Source of the DNA: Clarkia xantiana subsp. parviflora
Lineage: Eukaryota > Streptophyta > Magnoliopsida > Myrtales > Onagraceae
Length of the DNA stretch: 64,000 nucleotides
Assembly (NCBI GenBank): GCA_036873135.1
Contig: JAPTYO010000015.1
Coordinates: forward strand, 5,230,839 to 5,294,838
Direction of reading: 5' to 3'
Part shown: piece after piece, positions 19,610 through 31,970 of the stretch
Layout: each line of letters opens with the position of its first letter
How positions within the stretch are numbered: the stretch's first letter is position 1
Translations under genes and position numbers: made by a program
Notes under the pieces: model-generated
The model's database searches: none
Told to the model about the DNA's origin: nothing
Seen by the model: the letters and a program-made list of their open reading frames with translations, nothing else

Positions 19610-22600
19610 ATGGCGGCTGGCAAGAACAGAAGGGGACAATCCGGTGGTTCCCGTCACCCCGCAGCAACAAACCTGAATTCAGTACCAGAACAAGGAGAAA
19701 ACCAGAACCATCCTCCGGCTGAGCTATCCCAGACAGGAGGACATAATGGATCGCATCCCGAAGATGTTGCCCCTCAACACCAGGATAACAGGGGGCAGGA
19801 GGCTCCCCCGGCTGCAGATTTGACGAGGGCCGTGGAAGAGGCCATGCCCATGTTTCTGGCGGCTGTAGAGACCCTATTGGACCGAAGGGAGGCTGCCAGG
19901 AGGCAGGAGGAGATGCCCCCGCTGGAGGAAGCAACCCTACCAACAGAGGGTCAGAATGCGCAGGAAGCCCCGCCCCGAGGCCAGGACAGAGGTAGGGCAA
20001 CTGGTCAGCTGGAAAGGTTCGTGGTTGATGGGCCAGGACCAATACAGCACAGGACCATTCCCCTGAATGGTCCCATCACTCCCGACCAGGTGGTAAAGAT
20101 TGTGAACATCTGTATGGGAGAACAGAAGCCGCTGGTGTCGGAGCTAAGGGATCGATCCACTCATCCCTTCGTTCCCCAACTAATAGATACCCTCACCCCG
20201 CCTGGGCTGGGTATCCCCGAGATTAAGGAATATGATGGCGAAGGAGATCCAGTCCGTCATGTCCAGAAGCATCTTATGGCGTGTCTAGGTAGAGCCCCGA
20301 ACGAAGATATAGTGTGCACACTGTTCCCAAACACCCTTGGAGAAAGAGCCTTGACCTGGTTCTTTAGCCTACCCCCAGGCTGCATTACCTGTTGGGCGGA
20401 TATGCACGACCGCTTCATTCGACAATACCAGGGCCGCAGACGTTTGTTGAAGAGCGTGAGGTCCCTAACCCAGGTGGTGCAGAGGCCCGGCGAGTCGCTG
20501 GCACACTATTACCAGCGGTACACCGCCAGCGTAGCAGAGATAGACGAGGAAATCTCGGAGGGCGAGACCATCCGCACCTTTATTCGGAACCTGACAGCCC
20601 CCTATGGCTCCGACTTGATGCACAGCGTGGCTGAGAAGGCTGTGTGGAATATGGAGGCTTTGCAGAAGAGGGTGAAGCGGCAAATCGATGTCCAGGAGTC
20701 CAAGATAGCCGCAGGAGAACTAGAGCCCCCAAAGTCGAATAAAGGGAAGCAGTCAAGCAAGCCTTTCGACGATCGTAAGTCAAAGGGCAAACCTGAGGGC
20801 AGTCGGGACCGGGGTCGCTCTGGTCGGAAGGAGGATAGGCGTCCTCCAAGAAAGGATAAGCGGGAAGATCTCGACATTCCTCTTAACTGTTCCATGGCAG
20901 AAGTGCTGACAGTCATGGAACGACAAGGTATCTCCCGATACCCCCCGAAGAAAGATGGAGAATTCCTGGGGTCCCGCACAGATCGCTATTGTCGGTTTCA
21001 CCGCGCAAATGGCCACGACACCAATCACTGTCGGGAGCTGAAGAAGGAAATTGAAAAGCTAATCCAGAAGGGAAAGCTCAAGGAGTTCGTCGGGGACAAA
21101 CGATGCAGGTCCCGCTCTCGGTCCCGATCGCGGTCCCGTTCCCGATCCCGCGATCGGTCCCCGAAGAAGAAAAGAACTGATCCAGAGTCATCCGGTGTTC
21201 GCAAAGAAAGACGAGTCATCAACGTGATTCATGGAGGATTTGCTGCTGGAGGAGATACCTCGTCCGCTCGAGAGGTTTACGCCTCTAGGATCCCTACAGC
21301 GGTGGTGCTGGGTAAGAGGTCTTGATCTTGGACCTTGAAAGAAGAGATGGTAATCTCCTTCTCGTCTGAAGACCTCATAGGCGTCGAGACTCCGCACGAC
21401 GATGCCCTGGTGGTAACCCTGGATGTAGATGGGTTTGAGATGAAGAGAATCCTAATCGACGGAGGGAGCTCCTCCGACATTCTATTCATGGACGCGCTGG
21501 AAGCCATGGGGAAGACGAAGAAAGATCTGAAGGAGGCAAACTTCCCGATGGTCGGGTTCTCTGGCTCAACTTCCTACCCGCTAGGAGTAATCACCTTACC
21601 AGTGGAGTTTGGTAGCGGGTGGAAGTTAGAAAGGAGGAACGTGGAATTTGTCGTGGTTGACTCTGCGGGGACCTACAACGCGATTATCGGGAGAACCACC
21701 ATCAATCCCCTGATGGCGGTTGCCTCGACTGTGCACTAGAAGATGAAGTTCCCGACCGACCACGGAGTCGGGGAGGTCAAAGGTGACCAGGTGGCTTCTC
21801 GAAAATGCTATGTCAATGCCACCCGGAGGAGAAGGCGGGAGGCTATGACTGTCCTCCAGAGAGACACAGATCCCAGAGAAGAGTTTGGGCGTCCCGCCCC
21901 CGTAGAAGATCTGAAAGAAGTCGAGATCGACGGACCCCATAGGAAGGTGAAAATCGGGTCTACTCTAACTGAAGAGACAGCCCAAAAATTGGTGGAGTTG
22001 CTGAAAGAGTTCAAAGAGCTGTTTGCCTGGTCCCCCAGCGATATGCCAGGAATCAGCCCCGACGTGATCGTGCACGAGCTGAAGATAGATCCCGCGATCA
22101 AGCCTATCACACAAAAAGGCGTCCGATGGGCACGGATAAGAAGATCGCGATCCAGCAGGAAGTGGGCAGGTTGCTCGATGCTGGTTTCATTAAGGAGCTC
22201 CGATTCCAGACTTGGGTCGCCAACCCAGTGCTGGTGAAGAAGACTAACGGGAAGTGGCGAATGTGCGTGGACTTCCGCGACTTGAACAAGGCTTGTCCAA
22301 AGGATTGCTACCCACTACCGAGGATTGACCAGCTGGTGGATGCCACGTCGGGACACGAGCTGTTAAGTTTCATGGATGCGTATTCAGGCTACAACCAGAT
22401 CAAGATGGCCAAGGAAGACGCCCCCCACACTGCGTTCTATGCAGACAGCGATATCTATCACTACGATGTCATGCCTTTCGGGTTGATCAATGCCGGGGCA
22501 ACCTACCAGCGGATGGTGAACAAGATGTTTGGAGATATGCTGGGAGAAACCATGGAAGCTTACGTGGATGATATGCTGGTGAAGTCCCGACAAGCCGAGG

Positions 22601-25192
22601 ATCATGTGCACAACCTTACCATGGCGTTTGAGCGGATGAGGCTCCATCAAGTTCGCTTGAACCCGACGAAATGCGCCTTCGGAGTCCACTCAGGGAAGTT
22701 TTTGGGCTTCATGGTGAGCCAAAGAGGAATGAAGTAAACCCTGAGAAGCTAAGGGCAATCGAAGAGATGCAGTCTCCGATAAACCATCGAGAGGTACAAG
22801 TACTGAATGGCCGACTAGCCGCAATGAACCGCTTCTTGTCCAAAGCCAGCGACCGATCAATGCCGTTTTTTGAAGTCTTGAGGGCCAACAAAAATTCGAA
22901 TGGACCGCTAAATGTGAAGAGGCCTTCCAAGCACTCAAGCAGCACCTTCGCACACTCCCGCCGCTAGCAAAACCGGTTCCAGGCGAGCCGCTCTTCCTTT
23001 ATTTGGCTGTTTCTGAATTTGCCATTAGCTCTGTGTTAGTAAAGGTTGTCGAGGGTAATCAAGTCCCCGTCTATTATGTAAGCAAGGCATTTGCCAAATC
23101 TGAATTGAACTACCCCGCCGTTGAGAAGTACCTCTTTGCGTTGATTATTACTGCTCGGAAGCTAAGGCCATATTTCCACGCACACGAGATCACTGTGCTA
23201 ACGAACCAGCCTTTGAAGCATTTTTTGAACCGACCGGATGCGTCGGGGAGATTAGTGAAGTGGGCAGTAGAACTTAGCGAATTTCGCATACACTTCGCTC
23301 CGAGGACAGCCATTAAAGGCCAGGCATTGGCGGACTTTATAGCAGAATCTACAGCCCCCGATCTAGAAGAAACGGGCCCTGTAGAGGGGGCAACCATGGA
23401 GGTCCCGACAGAAGAACAACCAGAGAGGGCAGAACAATCAGAACAGCCAAACAAAGAAAATACTTGGGAGATGTACACGGACGGCTCCGCGAGTTCAGAC
23501 GGATCAGGAGCGGGCTTTTTGTTGATACCACCAGGTGAGGGTGAACCTCTCCGATACGCCTTGGCTTTAACATTCAAGGCCACAAACAATGAAGCGGAGA
23601 TTGAAGCTCTTATCACGGGCCTAAAAATTGCTAAAGGCACTGGAATCGATCACTTGAGGGTGAAGTGCGACGCAGCGTTAATCGTGAACCAAGTTCAAGG
23701 GCGATACGAAGCAAGGAGCCCGATAATGAAGAAGTATCTGCGAGAGGTACAAACCCTGAGAGAGAGCTTCAAAAGCTTCGATATCGAGGCTATTCCAAGG
23801 GAGGAGAACGTAGAGGCAGACGCCTTGAGCAAATTTGCCCTAGGGGCACCCTTAGAAGAAAATCGGAAGGTGCACTTCCTGGAGAAGGTGATCTTGTCAA
23901 ACATCGACCCCACGCAGGTGTGCACCGTTGAAGCAAAATCGAAGGAGGAGCCCACTTGGATGACCCCGATAGTCGCGTATCTGACTAAGGGGGCAGTCCC
24001 CGAGGATAAGGTAGCAGCAGACAGGATATGTCGGATCGCGTCTAACTATGTGATGCTGGACAATCAGCTGTACAAGAAGGGCTGGTTCTCGACTCCGTAC
24101 CTGAAGTGTGTAGCAGAACCCGACACCAATCGAATCCTGAAGGAAATGCATGAGGGGATCGCGGCTTGTCACGAAGGGGCCCGATCCATTTTGAGGAAGG
24201 TGTTGAACTTAGGCTACTATTGGCCCACGATGAACAAAGAAGCAACGGCGTTGGTCCGATCATGCGACGCGTGCCAGAGGTACGCCCCGAGTATCGTGGC
24301 TCCGGCTGCCAACCTGACATCCATCAAGAGCGCTTGGCCCTTCGCGCAGTGGGGCATCGACTTGGTGGGAACTCTTCCACAAGCACAAGGACAATGTAAG
24401 TATTTACTTGTAGCTATCGATTATTTTTCGAAATGGATAGAGGCGAAGGCATTGGCCAGGACAACGGGGAACCAGATCGTCAAGTTCCTCCAAACCCACA
24501 TCGTGTCCAGATACGAGATCCCTAAGGTGGTGATCAGCGACAATGGCCCACCGTTTAACGGCTCTCAGGTGAGGGAGTATCTGGAAGAACTGAACGTTGA
24601 GCATCGGACCGCCTCCGTACGCCATGCTCAGACTAATGGCCAGGTGGAGTCAGCCAACAAAATCGTGATGGATGGCCTGAAGAAGAGGGTCTATGCCTTG
24701 AAGGGCAAATGGCTGAACGAACTAGAAAACGTACTTTGGGCTGTTAGAACGACACCCAAACGATCAACAGGAGAGACTCCGTTTGGCCTTGTTTATGGCA
24801 CGGAAGCTGTTGCTCCTGTGGAGGTAGCTGTGGCGTCCCATCGGACGAGATATTATGAGCCCCTGACGAACGAGGAAGTGAGACGCCTGGACTTGGACCT
24901 ACTCAAAGAGAAAAGGCGGGAAGCCGATGAAGTCCAAGCACGAATGCGCTTAGCGACGGCCAGGTACTATAATCGGCGAGTGAAGTCCCGACAGTTCTTC
25001 GTAGGGGAGCTGGTTTGGCGTCGCAACGAGTTCACCCTTTTGGATCGAATCAACAAGATGTCACCAAAATGGGAAGGACCTTATAAGGTCGTGGGGATGC
25101 CAGCCCCGAACGCATACAAGTTGGAAGACCTCGATGGCAGAACGTTAAAGCATTCTTTCAGTGGCGAACACTTGAAGAAACACCATGCTTGA
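19610..25192 (+). pseudogene. Element B copy 2 gag-pol, broken
   Basis: The same polyprotein as 9211-14796, very closely similar along its whole length, but inactivated. Gag with zinc knuckle and RS tract is open from 19610 to a TGA at 21323-21325 (CGA in copy 1). The protease stretch ends at TAG 21737-21739 (CAG in copy 1). One-base deletions shift the frame near 22113, near 22729 and in an A run near 22890. Downstream, RNase H, the second RNase H and integrase are open from 23003 to the normal stop at 25192. The YVDD motif is intact. The point-like lesions look like decay after insertion. Confidence 0.93.
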
Positions 25193-25935
25193 AGAAAGTC
25201 GCCTTAAGTGGTGCCCGATAAAGTCGCCTTAAGTGGTGCCCGATGTAAAATCGCCTTAAGTGGTGTATGCTATTTGTCGTTTAATTCGATGTAAGCCAAT
25301 CTTATGCCATCAATAAATAAAGAGGTTGCTTCCAAATAAGAGTTGTCCTTAGATTTATGCTAAGTGTAAAAGTCGCCTTCAGTGGTGCACGATGAAAGTC
25401 GCCTTCAGTGGTGCACGATGAAAGTCGCCTTCAGTGGTGCACGATAAAAGTCGCCTTCAGTGGTGCACGATGAAAGTCGCCTTCAGTGGTGCACGAGGAA
25501 AGTCGCCTTCAGTGGTGCGTGATGAAAGTCGCCTTTAGTGGTGCCCGATAAAGCCGCCTTAAGTGGTGCACAATACTTAGGATTATTCTAAGTATCCGAA
25601 AGTCGCCTTCAGTGGTGCACGATGAAAGTCGCCTTCAGTGGTGCACAATATTAAGTCGCCTTAAGTGGTGCGCGATTTTTAGGTTTATCCTAAGCAACGA
25701 TTAAAGTCGTCTTAAGTGATGCACTCGATATTAAGTCGCCTTAAGTGGTGCAAGTTATTAAATCGTCGGGAAGGACGTATGAGAAATTCGTAAGTATCGA
25801 TGTTTCGACTACTAAGAACTAAGTCGTCATAAGTGATGCACTCGATGCTAAGTCGCCTTATGTGGTGCGGGTTGTTAAATAGTCGGAAAGACGAAAGACA
25901 ACAAGAGATCGGAATTAAAGGAGTCTAATATTGAT
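25193..25935 (+). repeat. Tandem repeats downstream of pol in B copy 2
   Basis: The same 26-bp-type array as 14797-15540, with almost the same unit order and only scattered base changes. This shows the two units diverged recently. Confidence 0.9.
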
Positions 25936-26003
25936 AAAGGGCTCGAAGGCCCGACGACGACACAAGAGAAGAAAATACAAGGACTCTGAAAAGATAAAAG
26001 CAT

Positions 26004-28703
26004 TCAAGCTTGGTCCTTGTCAGCAGCAGCAGAGGGGTCCACAGGATTGACTTCGGGAGGATTGACTTCGGGAGGATTGGCTGTCGGGGCGTCCGCACTT
26101 GGAAGCTCAGAGGCGTCTTCGACAATTATGGGGGTACTCCCCCCATCACTCTCCTCAGAAAGAGAAAAATACTTCTTCGCAAAAGGAGCAAGGGAAGGAG
26201 ACTTGTCGAAATTGATGGCATCCCCGTACTCCAGGTGGAGCTCCTCAACGGCGTTGAAGAGAGTGTTCTCCACCTCCGCGCCAAAGAACTTCATGGCATC
26301 AGCTTGGAAGCCCTCCGACCTTCGATAGTCCTCCCGACCCTTGGCCTCCGCTTCGGCCAGCCGTGCCGGGAATCCCGCGATCAGCTCCTCCAGAGCCTTC
26401 TTCTCGAGGACCAGCTGGTCCTCGGCGGCCTTCTTCTCCTGGGTCAGCCGGTCCACGACGGCCCCCCGCTCTTGCCGCTCTTGCCTCAAGAGCCCCTCGA
26501 AGTCCGCGATCTGCTGCTGAAGGCCCCGAATCTTCTCATTGAGAACAACCAGCTCTTTGGCAAGCTTCCCCCGTGAAGACTGGGAGGCCTTGAGATCCGC
26601 CTGAAGCTGCTCGCGGACTCCTCGGTCCCGCTCCCGGGCCTCATCATAGGCAATGACATACCCGATGAGGCGGTTGTAATCCCCGAGCTCCTGCAATCAA
26701 AAGGAAAAGAGTATTAGAAGGACAAAAGACCCGATTTATCGATCAACAAGAAAGAAGCGAAGTCTCACCTCGATGCGGCGCACAGCCATACCCCTGACGT
26801 CCCGCTGCATATGCGTCCGATTGAGGTGAATCGGATGTCGCATAGAAGGCAGGATGGATCCCGCCAGCAGATGCAGGGCCAGTTCTTGATCCTGTTCCCC
26901 TTGTGTGAGCGGGACTCCCTGGAGCGTCTGGATAAGAGCCCAGGGGGCATCGGCCTGTGAAGAGTTGAAGGGCCTGTAGAAGTCCCCATCAAGAGCGGGG
27001 GGAGAGATGGGACGAGGAAGAGAAGGGCACATCTCCGTCTCGGCCCGGACAGGGGAGGGAGAGAAGTCGTGGATAGGTGAGAGCTCCCGCTGCTGCGGAG
27101 AAGACGAGGGAGGCGGCCCCTGAGGGGTTGGTTTCAAAGGGGATTGCCCCGCCTTCCGACGCTGCTGAGGGGGGTCAACCCCGCCGGTCTCCTCGGAGGA
27201 GTCCAGAGTCTCCACCTGGCGAAACTGTTCACCAGATGGTGCCTTCTCTCTAGCTGAGGAAGGCACCCCCGCTGAAGGCGGTGCATCTGTGGAAGCTGCA
27301 GCACCCGAGGAAGCTCCCGAGCGACCTGCACCTGGAGGATGAAGAGCTTCAGATAGGTAGTCAGGAAGTTCATCGGGATTCTTACACCAAATGATACGTC
27401 GGGAGACGTATTGATCCTTCCCGCGGTAGTGATAGTAGCCTGTCTTCAAGACTCGGGGAGTTTCGCCTCGAAGGATCCTTTTGACATCAGCAATGCGGCC
27501 TTTCTTGGTCGAGGAAATCAAGTCCGACGGGACCATTCTTTTATACGATTTAATAGCAAGTCAGAGTTGTTTACCTTCTTCAGCATTCTGGACCTCGAAG
27601 AGTTGGTCCAGATCCACTCGTGGCCGCTTGGGCTGCTCCGCTGAAGGAGACCCCGACCTGGCAGCAGCCTTCTTAGCAGACTTCCTCTTCCGCGAGGGGC
27701 GGACAGCATCGGTCTCCCCCTGCTTAAGGAATAGATCGGTCAGCACAGATACCTTCTTGGCTGCAAACAATAAACGAAGAAAAGTTAGAAATTTACCCAA
27801 GGGACCACGCTAGAAGGGCTGTCGAAGAGCTGCCCCCCAGAGACAATACTGAGGAGTCGGACCCCGGCCTGCACCAGGTCCCGCTCCACCAGAGAGTTAG
27901 CATTGAGAGGAATGTAAGACTCCCCCCAACGATAAAGCTGGATTAGTTGGAGAGTCTCGAAGTCTTCATCGGCATAAGTGTGGAAAGCAGGCGGAGGATC
28001 TGCTGCTACCTCCCACCGAGGCCAAGGAATAGAAGAATGTTGGATGAAGAAGTAGCTCTTCTTCCAGCTACTGTTGTCGGACCCTGTATCGATCAAGAGT
28101 CCCCGACCCTTGACCACCTTCCAGGTGTCACTGGTCCAACCGTGTCGGGCAAGCTGCTGCTTACTCCACTTGGGCATTCGAGGATAGAAGGCGCAAACCC
28201 CCGCCTCGTTGCATTTCAGCCCATAGAAGGTCCTGAAGAGTTGGAGGCTGTAGACCCACTTCTGTCGAAGACAGAGGACTTGAAAGCCGTTCCAGATGCG
28301 GATGGCATGAGGAGAGAAGGTAGTGGGGTGTGTTTGGTAGTGATGGCACAACTCGACCAGGCTACCACAAAAGGGGAACCTGATCCCCGCTGATATTTGT
28401 CCCGTAGAGACAAATACCTCCCCTTTCTGGGGACGAGTAACCTCAGGGTCACTCGAGGGACGATGCCGAGGATACGGGAAACGAGGTTCCCAGGTGATGG
28501 TGATGCAACCCTCTCGGAGAGCTGCATCATAAGCAGTAGTGGAAATCTCATTTGGAGCATAGTCAAATTTAAAGGGTTTTCTCCCCTCGGAGCTGGAACC
28601 GCTGTCTGAAAAGCAACCAGGGCAAGAAAATACAGTGGGACTCTGGAAAAAATTAGAAAGAAAGAGACAAACAAACAACGAAGAGGGTCTCCTTACCAGA
28701 CAT
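26004..28703 (-). pseudogene. Element B copy 2 antisense gene (aORF), one stop
   Basis: The counterpart of the copy 1 antisense gene: exons 28703-28697, 28605-27797, 27719-26769 and 26690-26004, with the same GT-AG sites. Exon 2 is open where copy 1 has its TAA, and exon 4 reads through to a terminal stop at 26004-26006, so copy 2 shows the true C-terminus (acidic, rich in NPPEV repeats). The only lesion I see is a TGA in exon 3 at about 27561-27563 (CGA in copy 1). The protein would carry the gypsy-type transposon-like region, a basic segment, a Pro/Ser-rich linker and a C-terminal coiled coil. Function unknown. Confidence 0.75.
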
Positions 28704-28864
28704 AATGAAGTAGAGGTTGAAGAAGATGAACGAGAGGTCGCCGGAAAGATGATCGGAGAGACTCCAAAGATCTTCAAAAGCACAGAGCTTGGAATTGCAG
28801 AGGAATCGCAGAGAGCTTTTGAGAATTCGAAGACGGTAAAAGTTAAATTGTGACTGTGGCTAGG

Positions 28865-28872
28865 GTTTTATA
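28865..28872 (-). promoter_or_regulatory. TATA box of the B copy 2 antisense gene
   Basis: TATAAAAC on the minus strand, about 160 bases upstream of the aORF start at 28703; same context as 18469-18476. Confidence 0.5.
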
Positions 28873-29241
28873 GTCGAAGAAGACGGTTGAAAGGACACTT
28901 CGATCCGAGTCGTCGAAGTCGAAGAGTCTTAATCTGGACCGTTGAGATGAAACGTGCAGAAGGACAACGGGTGTAATGATGAAACGACCTGAAAAGCACT
29001 TTTCAGAAAAGGACAGGCGCGAAAAATCAGGCACGTGGGTCGAAAACGTCACTCCATTATCTGCTGCATTTAATGCACTAGAAAACCGAAGAGACCTTTG
29101 GGATATAGCAGTTATCTACAAAACCCTGAGGAAACGTGGAGGAAAAGACTGATAAAGTAACTGAACCAAGGAACAGATCCCCGACTCTAGTATTGGAAAA
29201 TCGGGAGTTGGAAGACACGACGAACTAAAAGTCCCTCATGT

Positions 29242-29253
29242 CTTGGGGGCAAA
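29242..29253 (+). other. Element B polypurine tract, copy 2
   Basis: CTTGGGGGCAAA before LTR 3, identical to copy 1. Confidence 0.8.
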
Positions 29254-29966
29254 TGATGGGTCCGACTAATAGCCGTCAGGCCCTTTAACGGCGAGGAAAC
29301 GGCAAACAGGCCCACCAGGCCCAGAGTAAAGGTCAAGATGACCTAGGAGAAGGGTCCCGATGAAGAGAGTCCCGACGAAGCAAGGTCCCGACAGAGTCGG
29401 TCCCGACAGAGTCGGTCCCGACAGTGGAGCTGGAAGCTCCCGATGAGAAGCCTTTAAGTAGGCCCCGATGATGAATCCCTGAGAATGATTGGCCCTGTCA
29501 CGATGACGAGGGGCCCCAAGCGGTGACACAACGAGATAACTCTGGAGTCCACGACGGGAGTCGGGACTCGTTATCAGAGGATAAAGCCAAGATATGCGGG
29601 GCGTGGCCGAGAAATACGGAACGTGGTTAAGATACACGGATCGTGGCCGAGATACGCGGGGCATGGCTAAGATACGCGAGATCACGTACGAGATAAGCGG
29701 GATACGGGCTAACCACACCTAACGGTTCGCCAGGTACCTGAGGCATCTCTTTGCCTATAAAAGGGCAGGAGGTCACCTCAGATCACTTACGTTGAGTTGA
29801 ATACACTTTGATATCTGTTACTTGCCAGTCAGACGAAGTACTCATTTAAGCATCGGAGAGGGATTCTGGGTCACCGCCCGGTCTATCCCCTCTTGCAGGA
29901 TTGCGTGGAGCAAAGGAGCTAGGATTGCCGTCAAGATCCGTACCGGAGTTCCACCGTGATCCAACA
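29254..29966 (+). mobile_element. Element B, LTR 3 (713 bp)
   Basis: The same LTR with a 15-base tandem duplication of the TCCCGACAGAGTCGG motif near 29390-29420, which explains its extra length. It ends CCAACA and is followed by the target duplication GGGAC. TATA box at 29756-29762. Confidence 0.95.
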
Positions 29967-29971
29967 GGGAC
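29967..29971 (+). repeat. Target-site duplication GGGAC, right copy
   Basis: Partner of 8454-8458; the copia-1 LTR continues from here. Confidence 0.92.
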
Positions 29972-30316
29972 TAACATAAGGGTTTTATTCATTCATTCAG
30001 AATAAGATGTACCTCCATTGAGGAACTTGAGAGAAACCCTCTCACCCCCTTAGTAGTGATTTTCGGTGCACATCTTAGTCTGAGGTTCTGTCCCCGTTGA
30101 AGAATTGATCAGAGGCTTTGTTGTGGAGCTTACACCGCGTAGGACTTCTTCTTACGAAGAAATTGTACGTGGTTCCGACTGGAGGATCAGAACTCCCTCC
30201 ACGACGTTCTTGGGCAGGAAAGCTAAAAGGTATGTGTACACTATTCCGCTGCGTAGTTAGATTACTTGCATGTACATGTTTAGCATTCCGTAGTATTACG
30301 TCCCCGTAATTCAACA
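29972..30316 (+). mobile_element. Copia-1 3' LTR, second part
   Basis: Continues the LTR interrupted at 8458 and ends CCCCGTAATTCAACA. It matches 680-1020 in copia-1's own 5' LTR. The next base (30317) returns to the Ogre-like LTR. Confidence 0.92.
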
Positions 30317-30527
30317 ATAATATATGTAGATAATTATCTTACAGGTAAATAACTATTTCATATGTATATATATATTTCATATATATATGAGATATTTTAA
30401 AAATATATATTTATTTACTACTCTAATATCTAGATGAGCATTTTTGGAGACTTTGTGATATGACACATCTGGAAATGACGCGTCATGTGTAGCAACGTTA
30501 CGTCCGGGTAAAAAACGAGTATTTACA
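30317..30527 (-). mobile_element. Ogre-like element, 3' LTR, inner fragment
   Basis: The first 22 bases are identical to 63979-64000, the last bases of the window inside the right-hand LTR, so this is the continuation of the LTR split by copia-1. On the minus strand the LTR would begin TGTAAATACTCG at 30527, directly after a polypurine tract, which fixes the inner edge. From this the full LTR is estimated at about 1.25 kb. Confidence 0.65.
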
Positions 30528-30543
30528 GTTTTCCCCTCTTTGG
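30528..30543 (-). other. Ogre-like element polypurine tract
   Basis: On the minus strand AAAGAGGGGAAAAC immediately precedes the TG of the LTR. Its position next to a TG dinucleotide and in the right orientation supports the call. Confidence 0.6.
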
Positions 30544-30689
30544 ACTTGCCACCGTAAAACTTGTTCGAGTGGATTTGTCCATAGACGAGGAAACAGCGAT
30601 TTTGGCCAGAAAGTATATCTTCTTTTGTTTCTTCGAAGTCTTAAAGGCAACTCATGTACTTATTTGACTGGTGCGAAAAGTAGAGCCTT

Positions 30690-31376
30690 TGGTGGTTGTG
30701 TTAAACGGAAAACCTTTGGTGCCGGTTGGTAACGTAAGACCTCTAGCGTCGAACCGTACCGGGAAACCTCTGGTGGCGGGCGGTAACGGAAGACCTCTGG
30801 CGTCGAACCGTACCTGAAAACCTCTGGTGGAGCCTCTGGTGGAGGGCGGTAACGAAGACCTATGGCGTAGAACCATACCGGAAAACCTATGTTGGTGCCT
30901 ATGGTGGCAGGCGGTAACGGAAGATCTCTGGCATCGAACCGTACCGGAATACCTCTGGTGGTACCTCTGATGAGGGGCGGGAATGGAAGACCTCTGGTGT
31001 CGAACCGTACAGAAAACCTTTGTTGGTGCCTATGGTGGCGGATGGTAATGGAAGACCTCAGGCGTCGAGCCTTACCCAAAAACCTTTGGTTGTGCCTCTG
31101 GTGTTGGGCGGTAACCGAAGATCTTTAGCGTCGAACCGTACCGAAAAACCTCCGGTGGTGGGCGGTAACTGAAGATCTCTGGCGTCGAACCCTACCGGAA
31201 AACCTTTGGTGGTGCCTCTGGTGGCGGGCGGTAACGGAAAACCTCTGGTGTCGAACCGTACCGAAAAAAATCTGGTGGTGTCTGTGGTGGCGGGCAGTAA
31301 CGGAAGATCTCTGGCGTCGAACCGTATCGGAAAACCTCTGGTGGTGCCCCTGGTGGCGAGCGGTAACGGAAGATCT
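30690..31376. repeat. 55/67-bp tandem array in the Ogre-like element
   Basis: Ten copies of a unit marked by GTCGAACCGTACC, spaced 67 or about 55 bases; the short form lacks a 12-base TGCCTCTGGTGG piece. The array lies inside the element next to its 3' LTR, where Ogre/Tat elements often hold tandem repeats. Apparent frames through it are repeat artefacts. Bases 30546-30689 between the polypurine tract and the array show nothing I can name. Confidence 0.9.
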
Positions 31377-31956
31377 TGTTAGCATATGGTGATTGGGAGG
31401 CGTAAATGGAAGGCGATTAATATATATATATATATATATATATATGTTACCTAAGAAATTGCGTAAATATCACATTAGGGAAATTGGGCTTGACCCAAAT
31501 CTCAATTGACATGAGAGGCTCAAAATTGGGCCTCCCTTATACACTTTAGGTAGGCCGAACTAGGAGAGGGGCAAAGTGGAGTGTTAGGGCTTTTAATAGG
31601 GTAATTCCCAATTCCTCCTTAGTGGTGATTTGAGAGAAAAACTCTTCCCCCTCAGACATAAGTTTCGGCCGAACCACCAGTGACACCAAGGGTGTGCCAA
31701 TTTGCTTCGAGCAAACACTTCGGAGATCCGTCACTGCCAAGAATCGATCAGAGGTTTTGTTGTGGAGCTTATACCGCGTATGGCTTCCTTAACAAGAACC
31801 TCAACGGGTTCCGTCCGGTAGATCGAGAACTCCCTCAACAAGATGCTGGAACTACGGAAAAGGTTTAAGGTATGTGCCCATCTTCTGCTGCGTAATTCTG
31901 ATTACAAGCATGTACCTTGTTGGTGTTTCCGTAGTATCTAGCCCCGTAATCCAACA
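31377..31956 (+). mobile_element. Copia-3 5' LTR
   Basis: A diverged relative of the copia-1/2 LTR: it starts TGTTAGCATATGGTG, shares the CGGCCGAAC and TTGTTGTGGAGCTTATACCGCGTA blocks, and ends CCCCGTAATCCAACA. A long (TA)n tract lies near 31425-31445. The preceding five bases GATCT (31372-31376) would be the target duplication, but the right partner is lost. Confidence 0.85.
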
Positions 31957-31970
31957 GTGGTATCAAAACC
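31957..31970 (+). other. Copia-3 primer-binding site
   Basis: GTGGTATCAAAACC after the LTR, a mutated form of the initiator tRNA-Met site. Confidence 0.7.

Noticed and set aside
30652..31385. Frames on both strands across the 55/67-bp array
   Set aside because: Repeat-driven open frames in a non-coding tandem array; mixed unit lengths break any common phase.
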